64,000 nt of DNA from positions 1 to 64,000 of the forward strand of contig NZ_SOZA01000013.1 of NCBI RefSeq assembly GCF_004519305.1, in the 5' to 3' direction. Position numbers and translations under genes: made by a program. The notes beneath the pieces were generated by a model. That model was not told the origin of the DNA. It worked only from the letters and a program-made list of their open reading frames with translations, and did no database searches. The DNA is from Pseudomonas sp. RIT623. Lineage in GTDB: Bacteria > Pseudomonadota > Gammaproteobacteria > Pseudomonadales > Pseudomonadaceae. Below, piece by piece: positions 52,806 to 64,000 of the stretch (within the stretch, counting starts at the first letter, position 1; each line of letters starts with the position of its first letter).

Positions 52806-53657
52806 TTATTCGGCGTTCTGTACCGCGGCGATCATGCGCACCACGTCGACGGTTTCCGCCACGTCGTGCACCCGCAGGATGCTCGCGCCCTTGCTCATGG
52901 CCAGGGCGGCCAGGGCCAGACTGCCGTAGAGCCGCTCGCCGACCGGACGGTCCAGCGTGAGGCCGATCATGCTCTTGCGCGAAACACCCACCAACAGCGG
53001 GCGCCCAAGGCGATAGAGCGCTTCCATGTGCTTGAACAGGCTGAGGTTGTGCTCAAGGGTCTTGGCAAAACCGAAGCCTGGGTCGAGGACGATGCGTTCG
53101 GCAGCGATGCCGGCTGTCGCGCAGGCGGCCATACGCTGTTCAAGATAGCGCGTGACATCGGCAGTCACATCCTCGTAGTGCGGATTGTCCTGCATGGTGC
53201 CCGGCTCGCCACGCATGTGCATCAGGCACACCGGCAAGCCGGTATCTGCCGCGGCATCCAGCGCACCATCGCGCTCCAGGGCGCGCACGTCGTTGATCAG
53301 GCCAGCGCCCAGACGGGCCGACTCACGCATCACCGCAGGCGTCGAGGTATCGACGGAGATGATCACATCAAGCCGGCTGCTGATCGCCTCGACGATCGGC
53401 GCCACGCGCTCCAGCTCCTGTGTCGGTGAAACCGCACGGGCGCCTGGGCGGGTGGATTCGCCACCGACATCGACCAAGGTCGCCCCTGCCGCCACCATCG
53501 CCTCGGCATGGCGTAACGCAGCGTCTCGCTGGCTATAGCGCCCGCCGTCGGAGAAGGAGTCGGGGGTGATATTGAGGATACCCATGACATGGGTACGGGA
53601 CAAATCAAGAACCCGGTTGCCGCAAGGCAACCGGGTCGGGTACTGCTGTGAGGTCAT
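52806..53657 (-). CDS. folP: Dihydropteroate synthase
   Basis: The 283-residue TIM barrel has [14 protein letters not shown] (about 26-39), the [10 protein letters not shown] pterin/sulfonamide loop, and later DPGFGFAKT and GVSRKS. It condenses the pterin made by FolK with para-aminobenzoate and is the target of sulfonamides. No resistance-associated insertion is evident by eye. Confidence 0.97.
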   Translation of the reverse strand: MTSQQYPTRLPCGNRVLDLSRTHVMGILNITPDSFSDGGRYSQRDAALRHAEAMVAAGATLVDVGGESTRPGARAVSPTQELERVAPIVEAISSRLDVIISVDTSTPAVMRESARLGAGLINDVRALERDGALDAAADTGLPVCLMHMRGEPGTMQDNPHYEDVTADVTRYLEQRMAACATAGIAAERIVLDPGFGFAKTLEHNLSLFKHMEALYRLGRPLLVGVSRKSMIGLTLDRPVGERLYGSLALAALAMSKGASILRVHDVAETVDVVRMIAAVQNAE

Positions 53658-53665
53658 AGAAACCC

Positions 53666-55582
53666 TTAGTGTTGAGCCGCTGGACCGCCAATCGGCGATT
53701 CCGGACGATCATCCTGGGAAGCCGGCGTGCCGCTGGTGCCAGCATCGTTGTCCCAGTCGCGCGGCTCGCGCGGGGTGCGACCGGCCATGATGTCGTCGAT
53801 CTGATCGGCATCGATGGTCTCGTACTTCATCAAGGCCTCGGCCATGGCGTCGAGCTTGTCGCGGTTGTCGGTGAGGATCTGCTTGGCCGTGGCGTAGCAT
53901 TGATCGATGATGCTGCGCACCTCGGAGTCGATCATCTTCGCCGTTTCACCGGAGACGCTGGCGTGCTGACTGCCGGCACTGCGACCGAGGAACACCTCGC
54001 CCTCTTCTTCGGCGTACATCAGCGGGCCGAGTTTCTCGGACAGGCCCCACTTGGTGACCATGTTCCGGGCAATCTGGCTGGCACGCATGATGTCGTTGGA
54101 CGCGCCGGTGGTGACACCGTCGAAGCCCAGGGTCATCTCTTCAGCGATACGGCCGCCGTAAAGCGAACAGATCTGGCTGATCAGCGCGCGCTTGGACAGG
54201 CTGTAGCGGTCCTCTTCCGGGAGGAACATGGTCACGCCCAGGGCACGGCCACGGGGAATGATCGAAACCTTGTAAACCGGGTCGTGCTCGGGCACGACAC
54301 GACCGACGATGGCGTGACCGGCCTCGTGATAGGCAGTGTTCTGCTTTTCTTTCTCGGACATGACCATGGTCTTGCGCTCGGCGCCCATCATGATCTTGTC
54401 CTTGGCCAGCTCGAACTCCTTCATTTCCACCAGGCGCTTGCCGGCACGAGCAGCGAACAGCGAAGCCTCGTTGACCAGGTTGGCCAGGTCGGCACCGGAG
54501 AAGCCAGGCGTACCACGGGCGATGACCGCAGCGTTGACGTTCTCGCCAACCGGTACCTTGCGCATGTGCACCTTGAGGATCTGCTCGCGACCACGGATAT
54601 CCGGCAGGCCGACCACCACCTGGCGGTCGAAGCGACCTGGACGCAACAGCGCCGGGTCGAGGACGTCCGGACGGTTGGTGGCGGCGATGACGATGATGCC
54701 ATCGTTCATCTCGAAGCCGTCCATCTCCACCAGCAACTGGTTCAGCGTTTGCTCACGCTCGTCGTGACCGCCGCCCATGCCGGCACCACGATGGCGACCG
54801 ACGGCATCGATCTCGTCGATGAAAATGATGCACGGCGCGTGCTTCTTGGCCTGCTCGAACATGTCACGGACACGGCTGGCACCCACGCCGACGAACATCT
54901 CGACGAAGTCGGAGCCGGAAATGGTGAAGAACGGCACCTTGGCTTCACCGGCGATGGCCTTGGCCAGCAGGGTCTTACCGGTACCGGGTGGGCCGACCAT
55001 CAGCACGCCGCGCGGAATACGCCCGCCCAGACGCTGGAACTTGCCCGGGTCGCGCAGGAACTCGACCAGCTCGCCGACTTCCTCCTTGGCCTCGTCGCAG
55101 CCCGCGACGTCAGCCAGGGTGGTCTTGACCTGGTCTTCGGAGAGCAGGCGCGCCTTGCTCTTGCCGAAGCTCATCGGGCCGCCCTTGCCGCCGGCACCGC
55201 CCTGCATCTGACGCATGAAGAACATGAACACAGCGATGATCACCAGGATCGGGAAGCTGGCCACCAGCAGTTGGGTCCAGATGCTCTGCTGCTCGGGCTG
55301 CTTGCCTTCGACGGTGACATGATTGTCGACCAGGTCGCCGATCAGGCCGTTGTCGGTGATGGCCGGGCGCACGGTCTTGAAGTTGTCGCCATCGGTGCGC
55401 TTGCCGGTAATGATGTAGCCGTCGACGGTCACGCGCTCGACCTTGCCATCCTTGACCTGCTGGATGAAGTCGGAATAGTTGAGGGTCTGCGGCTCGTTAG
55501 GGCTGGAGAAGTTGTTCATCACCGTCACCAGGACGGCGGCGATGATCAACCAGAGGATCAGATTCTTTGCCATGTCGTTCAA
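53666..55582 (-). CDS. ftsH: ATP-dependent zinc metalloprotease FtsH
   Basis: The 638-residue membrane protease has two helices (about 6-23 and 103-124) around a periplasmic domain, AAA Walker A GPPGTGKT (197-204), Walker [12 protein letters not shown] and the zinc site HEAGH near 418. It degrades membrane proteins and LpxC/sigma-32-like substrates. The TTG at 55582 has GAGGG at proper distance; ATG 55573 is the alternative. RlmE is directly upstream. Confidence 0.97.
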   Translation of the reverse strand: MNDMAKNLILWLIIAAVLVTVMNNFSSPNEPQTLNYSDFIQQVKDGKVERVTVDGYIITGKRTDGDNFKTVRPAITDNGLIGDLVDNHVTVEGKQPEQQSIWTQLLVASFPILVIIAVFMFFMRQMQGGAGGKGGPMSFGKSKARLLSEDQVKTTLADVAGCDEAKEEVGELVEFLRDPGKFQRLGGRIPRGVLMVGPPGTGKTLLAKAIAGEAKVPFFTISGSDFVEMFVGVGASRVRDMFEQAKKHAPCIIFIDEIDAVGRHRGAGMGGGHDEREQTLNQLLVEMDGFEMNDGIIVIAATNRPDVLDPALLRPGRFDRQVVVGLPDIRGREQILKVHMRKVPVGENVNAAVIARGTPGFSGADLANLVNEASLFAARAGKRLVEMKEFELAKDKIMMGAERKTMVMSEKEKQNTAYHEAGHAIVGRVVPEHDPVYKVSIIPRGRALGVTMFLPEEDRYSLSKRALISQICSLYGGRIAEEMTLGFDGVTTGASNDIMRASQIARNMVTKWGLSEKLGPLMYAEEEGEVFLGRSAGSQHASVSGETAKMIDSEVRSIIDQCYATAKQILTDNRDKLDAMAEALMKYETIDADQIDDIMAGRTPREPRDWDNDAGTSGTPASQDDRPESPIGGPAAQH

Positions 55583-55776
55583 TTCGCTACCCTCTGAGGC
55601 CGGCGCACGACGCAGCCGTGCCTCGCATGATATTCATCGCCCTAACTTACTACATTACCCACGCATCCGCAGGCACCGTCTGTAACCCTTTGTGAAAGCT
55701 AGACTACACGAAGTTCGGACGATCCAGACGGGGCGGCCGATTGGAAATAACTATCGGCAACCCCGCAGCACGCCTT

Positions 55777-56403
55777 TCACACTCCTTTGAAACCTTTGCC
55801 CAACAGGTACTGTTCGCGGGAGCGATCCCGCGAGGACGACGGCTTGCGCATCTGCACCTTGTCGAACTTGCTGCGCACGTCCTTGAGGTACATGTCGAAA
55901 CCTTCGCCCTGGAAGATCTTGATCAGGAAATCCCCGCCGGGCTTGAGCACGCGGGTCGCCAGATCCAGGGCCAGTTCACAGAGGAACATGGCGCGCGGCA
56001 TGTCCACCGCGGGCGTACCACTCATATTGGGGGCCATATCGGAAATCACAAGGTCCACGTGCGAATCGCCGACCGCCTGGAGGATCTGCTGCAGCACTTC
56101 GTCCTGGGTGAAATCGCCCTGGATGAAGGTCACATCGGGGATCGAGTCCATTTCCAGGATGTCCGAGGCGATCAGGCGGCCCTGGCCACCAATCAGACGA
56201 CTGGTCACCTGCGACCAGCCTCCGGGGGCCGCGCCGAGGTCGATGACGCTCATGCCGGGACGGATCAGGCGGTCTTTCTCCTGGATCTCCAGCAGTTTGT
56301 AGCTAGCGCGCGAGCGGTAGCCATCCTTCTGTGCTTGCCTCACAAAAGGGTCGTTGAAATGTTCGCGCAGCCAGTTGGCGCTGCTTTTGGAACGTTGTAC
56401 CAC
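55777..56403 (-). CDS. rlmE: 23S rRNA (uridine(2552)-2'-O)-methyltransferase
   Basis: The 208-residue enzyme has the SAM motif [14 protein letters not shown], the catalytic K-D-K-E residues (from KLLEIQEKD through SDMAPN and KIFQGEGF), and starts at GTG 56403 behind GAGGTG (MVQRSKSS). It methylates U2552 in the ribosomal A loop in late 50S assembly. It is divergent from yhbY, the conserved arrangement. Confidence 0.96.
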   Translation of the reverse strand: MVQRSKSSANWLREHFNDPFVRQAQKDGYRSRASYKLLEIQEKDRLIRPGMSVIDLGAAPGGWSQVTSRLIGGQGRLIASDILEMDSIPDVTFIQGDFTQDEVLQQILQAVGDSHVDLVISDMAPNMSGTPAVDMPRAMFLCELALDLATRVLKPGGDFLIKIFQGEGFDMYLKDVRSKFDKVQMRKPSSSRDRSREQYLLGKGFKGV

Positions 56404-56505
56404 GGGGCACCTCGATGATATGCGTCGTGTTTGACTGGGCGGAGCCACAGGCCCTCGGGTAAAATGCCCGTCAATTTTACAGAATCAGACGAAAAGGGTC
56501 AGATT

Positions 56506-56814
56506 ATGCCGCTCAATAACGAGCAGAAGAAGCAGTACAAATCGATTGGTCACGACCTGAAGCCGGTTCTGATCGTCGCAGGCAATGGTTTGAATGAAGG
56601 CGTCATCGCCGAACTGGAACGCGCCCTGACCGACCACGAACTGATCAAGGTCGAGATCCGCTCGGAAGATCGCGAGGAACGTGCCGCAGCCATCGCCGAA
56701 CTGTGCAAGGCTGGCCGCGCCGAGCTGGTGCAGACCATCGGCAAGAAAGCGCTGATCTACCGCAAGAATCCGCAGCCGAACAAGCAGCTCTCCAACATCC
56801 ACCGCTACAAGTAA
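56506..56814 (+). CDS. yhbY: YhbY, CRS1-YhbY (CRM) domain RNA-binding protein
   Basis: The 102-residue protein is a lone CRM domain (LNNEQKKQYKSIGHDLKPVLIVAGNGL with the GxxG loop, then ALTDHELIKVEI and IGKKALIYRKN). It binds pre-50S ribosomal particles. ATG 56506 is the usual start; the frame is open upstream. It is the only plus-strand gene of the last 23 kb. Confidence 0.94.
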   Translation: MPLNNEQKKQYKSIGHDLKPVLIVAGNGLNEGVIAELERALTDHELIKVEIRSEDREERAAAIAELCKAGRAELVQTIGKKALIYRKNPQPNKQLSNIHRYK

Positions 56815-56840
56815 TTGAGCGCATGGTACTGCTGCGCAGT

Positions 56841-56937
56841 CCTTTCGCGGCACAAGGCCGCTCCTACAGGGGATAGAGCCTCTTGTAGGAGCGGCCTTGT
56901 GCCGCGAAAGGGCCGCAAAGCGGCCCGGCGATCGTGA
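56841..56937. repeat. Paired REP elements in divergent order
   Basis: CACAAGGCCGCTCCTACA (ends 56868) precedes TGTAGGAGCGGCCTTGTG (from 56884), so the two units point away from a short centre, opposite to the other pairs here. It fills the gap between yhbY and the DUF4149 gene and may terminate both. Confidence 0.85.
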
Positions 56938-56942
56938 ACCGA

Positions 56943-57353
56943 TTACCGGCGCGCCTTGACCGGCACTGGCTGGGCCACCAGCACGATGCCTGAGAAGCCC
57001 AGCACCAGGAAGCAGAACATCTGCCAACGCTCGCCCACGGAAATACCGTAGCGCAGCGTGTAATAGCCAACACAGGCGCCAAGGCCAAGCAGCAACATCT
57101 GCCCACGAAACTGCCGCCACCAGGCCGCTAGGCCGTCCACCCTCGCCAATACCGCCAGCTGGGTCACCAGCCCGAGCATCGCCACGCCGATCAACCAGCG
57201 ATCGATCTGCCCGGCGATGTCATGCACCAGCAACGGCGCCAGGCCGCTGACCTTGAGCGCCGGCACCAGGCCCACATGGAACACCCACAAGCCGCCAACC
57301 CAGAACACCTGGGCCAGCTGCCAGAGGATCCCCTCGAGGGATGGCGCCCGCAG
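56943..57353 (-). CDS. DUF4149-type membrane protein with no standard start codon
   Basis: The protein of about 136 residues has four membrane helices (ILWQLAQVFWVGGLWVFHVG, then VAMLGLVTQLAVLA, MLLLGLGACVGYYTL and MFCFLVLGFSGIVLV). Homologues are uncharacterised. Between the greA stop (57361) and the first helix there is no ATG, GTG or TTG in frame; CTG 57353 would give RAPSLEG. Upstream starts would overlap greA by some 150 bp. The start is therefore uncertain; the reading frame itself is convincing. Confidence 0.78.
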   Translation of the reverse strand: MRAPSLEGILWQLAQVFWVGGLWVFHVGLVPALKVSGLAPLLVHDIAGQIDRWLIGVAMLGLVTQLAVLARVDGLAAWWRQFRGQMLLLGLGACVGYYTLRYGISVGERWQMFCFLVLGFSGIVLVAQPVPVKARR

Positions 57354-57360
57354 GCGCCGG

Positions 57361-57839
57361 TCAGATGTGCTTGACTTCGACAATCTCGTACTCGACGGTG
57401 CCGCTTGGCGTCTTGACGACGACCGTGTCGCCCTCTTCCTTGCCGATGATCGCGCGAGCGATCGGCGCGCTCGCCGAGAGCTTGCCCTTCTTGATGTCAG
57501 CCTCGTCCTCGCCAACGATCTGGTAGGTCACCTGATCGCCAGTCTCGGTGTTTTCCAGATCGACGGTGGTGCCGAAGATCACCTTGCCGGTGTGGGCAAT
57601 GGTGGTGACGTCGATCACGACCGAGTTCTGCAAGCGACCTTCAATATCACGGATACGCGCCTCGACCATGCCCTGCTCCTCGCGGGCGGCATGGTATTCG
57701 GCGTTTTCCTTCAGGTCGCCCAGCTCACGGGCCTCACCAATGGCCTGGCTCAGGCGCGGACGCTCGGTCTTGCTCAGGAACAGGTGCTCTTCTTCCAGGG
57801 CGCGAGCGCCCTGGACGGTCATAGGGTACTTGGTAATGC

Positions 57840-57843
<4 letters not shown>
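57361..57843 (-). CDS. greA: Transcription elongation factor GreA
   Basis: The 160-residue protein has the N-terminal coiled coil with the acidic tip ([18 protein letters not shown]) and the C-terminal FKBP-like domain. It stimulates transcript cleavage by paused polymerase. The ATG overlaps the carB stop (ATGA); an internal MTVQGARAL is a possible alternative start. It is translationally coupled to carB. Confidence 0.96.
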
Positions 57844-61061
<3,218 letters not shown>

Positions 61062-61165
61062 GGTTGTCACTCAAATCCGCGGGTCAGTCGGCAAGCCGTC
61101 TTGAACAATCTGGGTCAGGCGCTTCCGGGCGGCGCGAGCCGGCCCGGGGCCTTGATGCAGGATGC

Positions 61166-62302
61166 TCAGCGGCGCTTGGCCATGGCATCGATGAAACGAT
61201 CGAACAGTGGCGCGACGTCGGTCGGGCCTGGGCTCGCCTCAGGGTGGCCCTGGAAGCTGAACGCGCTCTTGTCGGTGCGCTCGATACCCTGCAGGGTGCC
61301 GTCGAACAGCGACTTGTGGATGGCGCGGACGTTGCCCGGCAGGGTGGCTTCGTCGACGGCGAACCCGTGGTTCTGGCTGGTGATCATGACCACGCCGGTG
61401 TCCAGGTCCTGGACCGGGTGGTTGGCACCGTGGTGGCCATGGCCCATCTTCAGGGTCTTGGCGCCGGAGGCCAGGGCCAGCAGCTGATGGCCAAGGCAGA
61501 TGCCGAACACCGGGGTCTGGGTTTCGAGAATCTCTTTGATCGCCTGGATCGCGTAGTCGCACGGCTCCGGATCGCCAGGGCCGTTGGACAGGAACACGCC
61601 ATCAGGGTTGAGCGCGAGCACTTCGCTGGCCGAGGTCTGAGCCGGCACCACGGTCACGCGGCAACCACGTGCGACCAGCATGCGCAGGATGTTCAGCTTG
61701 ACGCCGTAGTCGAAGGCAACCACGTGGTACGGCAGGTCGGCAGCGTCGATGGTCGGGTGGCTGTCGGTCTTCAGCTCCCACACGCTGGAACGCCACTCGT
61801 AGCGCTCCTTGGTGGAGACGACCTTGGCCAGGTCCATGCCCTTGAGGCCCGGGAAGGCACGGGCGGCGGCGATGGCCTGCTCTTCGGTGATGTCGTCACC
61901 GGCGAGGATGCAGCCGTTCTGGGCGCCTTTTTCGCGCAGGATACGGGTCAGGCGGCGGGTGTCGATGCCGGCGATGGCGACGACGTTGTTGGCTTTCAGG
62001 TAGTCAGGCAGCGACTGGGTGTTGCGCCAGTTGCTGGCCAGCAACGGGAGGTCACGAATGACCAGGCCGGCGGACCAGACGCGATTGGATTCGGCGTCTT
62101 CTGGGGTGGTGCCGGTGTTGCCGATGTGCGGGTAAGTCAGGGTGACGATTTGCTGGGCGTAGGAAGGGTCTGTGAGGATTTCCTGGTAGCCGGTCATTGC
62201 TGTATTGAACACGACCTCACCAACGGTCTGACCGTCGGCTCCAATGGCTTCACCGCGAAAAATGCTGCCATCGGCAAGGGCGAGTATGGCTGGCTTAGTC
62301 AA
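61166..62302 (-). CDS. carA: Carbamoyl-phosphate synthase small (glutaminase) subunit
   Basis: The 378-residue protein has an N-terminal CarA domain and a class I glutaminase with catalytic Cys in FGICLGHQ and the His/Glu pair in GHPEASPGP. It feeds ammonia to CarB. The start is a TTG at 62302 with a very strong GGGAGG ahead; no closer ATG exists. Confidence 0.96.
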   Translation of the reverse strand: MTKPAILALADGSIFRGEAIGADGQTVGEVVFNTAMTGYQEILTDPSYAQQIVTLTYPHIGNTGTTPEDAESNRVWSAGLVIRDLPLLASNWRNTQSLPDYLKANNVVAIAGIDTRRLTRILREKGAQNGCILAGDDITEEQAIAAARAFPGLKGMDLAKVVSTKERYEWRSSVWELKTDSHPTIDAADLPYHVVAFDYGVKLNILRMLVARGCRVTVVPAQTSASEVLALNPDGVFLSNGPGDPEPCDYAIQAIKEILETQTPVFGICLGHQLLALASGAKTLKMGHGHHGANHPVQDLDTGVVMITSQNHGFAVDEATLPGNVRAIHKSLFDGTLQGIERTDKSAFSFQGHPEASPGPTDVAPLFDRFIDAMAKRR

Positions 62303-62349
62303 GAAGACCTCCCGTAAATCAAGCCTGAAAGGGCGATCGCAGGTTGCAA

Positions 62350-62387
62350 AAAAGCGGAATGACGTATGGACACGTCACCCCGCTTTT
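62350..62387 (-). terminator. Hairpin in the dapB-carA spacer
   Basis: AAAAGCGG and CCGCTTTT enclose an inner TGACG/CGTCA stem, and a T run follows on the minus strand. It lies 48 bp before carA. It may end dapB transcription or act in the carA leader. The rest of the 337-bp gap holds the REP pair at 62516 and an AT-richer stretch around 62395-62510, where a carA promoter is expected but not clear. Confidence 0.7.
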
Positions 62388-62515
62388 ATGCTGAATTAGT
62401 CTGCGCGCTTTTAGTGGACACACTAAAGCTGTAGCTTACAGAAAAATGCGTTTTGGGTCTACCTGGAATGTGTCTCTAAAACACAGGATTGCGACAGCAG
62501 GAATTACGTAATCAT

Positions 62516-62630
62516 TGTAGGAGCGGCCTTGTGTCGCGAAAGGGCTGCGCAGCAGCCCCGGCAATTCTGAGCAACTCAGAGATCCAGGGGCCGCTGCGCG
62601 ACCCTTTCGCGACACAAGGCCGCTCCTACA
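62516..62630. repeat. Paired inverted REP elements (REPIN)
   Basis: TGTAGGAGCGGCCTTGTG at the left and CACAAGGCCGCTCCTACA at the right face each other, with GGGCTGCGCAGCAGCCC-like inner arms. It follows the dapB stop by 10 bp. Confidence 0.88.
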
Positions 62631-62639
62631 GGGGCCGCA

Positions 62640-64000
<1,361 letters not shown>

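Overview
The window is a 64 kb piece of chromosome from a fluorescent Pseudomonas, most likely of the P. putida group. The base composition is GC-rich and nearly all genes are close relatives of Pseudomonas housekeeping genes. The gene order (msrPQ-pssA-ilvCHI, mrcB-lpoP, prrF-phuWVUT, dksA-gluQ-cbrXAB-crcZ-pcnB-folK-panBC-pgi-acs, pnp-rpsO-truB-rbfA-infB-nusA-rimP-tRNAs-secG-tpiA-glmM-folP-ftsH-rlmE-yhbY-greA-carBA-dapB-dnaJ) is the core order of that genus. No phage, insertion sequence, plasmid gene or CRISPR array is visible. Assignments come from reading translated proteins, motifs and gene context; no database search was run.

Layout. 1-6.3 kb (minus strand): methionine sulfoxide repair (msrPQ), phosphatidylserine synthase and branched-chain amino acid synthesis (ilvI-ilvH-ilvC). 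6.3-9.8 kb: cell-wall synthase PBP1b with a TPR lipoprotein, probably its activator, and YqcC. 9.9-12.4 kb (plus): a phosphotransferase/P-loop kinase fusion, a pentapeptide protein and a TfoX C-terminal domain protein. 12.4-16.6 kb: an iron block, with a Fur-controlled PrrF small RNA, haem ABC transporter genes phuTUVW, and a divergent Rieske protein sharing a Fur box. 17-33.6 kb: sfsA, an aminotransferase, dksA, gluQ, the carbon/nitrogen control system cbrX-cbrA-cbrB with its small RNA crcZ, then pcnB, folK, panBC, pgi and acs.

33.6-40.7 kb is the most accessory-like part. A small ArsR-type regulator is followed by a quinone-reductase-like gene, an ABM monooxygenase-like gene and an MpaB-family oxygenase. 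Three copies of one 20-bp palindrome lie before the regulator and the reductase, which suggests a compact self-regulated redox or detoxification circuit. Next come a large AsmA/DUF748-type envelope protein with an OmpA-like tail, a divergent VOC/ABM pair, and a BON-domain periplasmic protein.

41-64 kb (almost all minus strand) is the translation, transcription and RNA-processing superoperon. It continues through tRNA-fMet and tRNA-Leu to secG, tpiA, glmM, folP, ftsH and rlmE, then greA, carBA, dapB and the end of dnaJ. Intergenic spaces hold paired REP-type palindromes of two sequence families and several clear intrinsic terminators.
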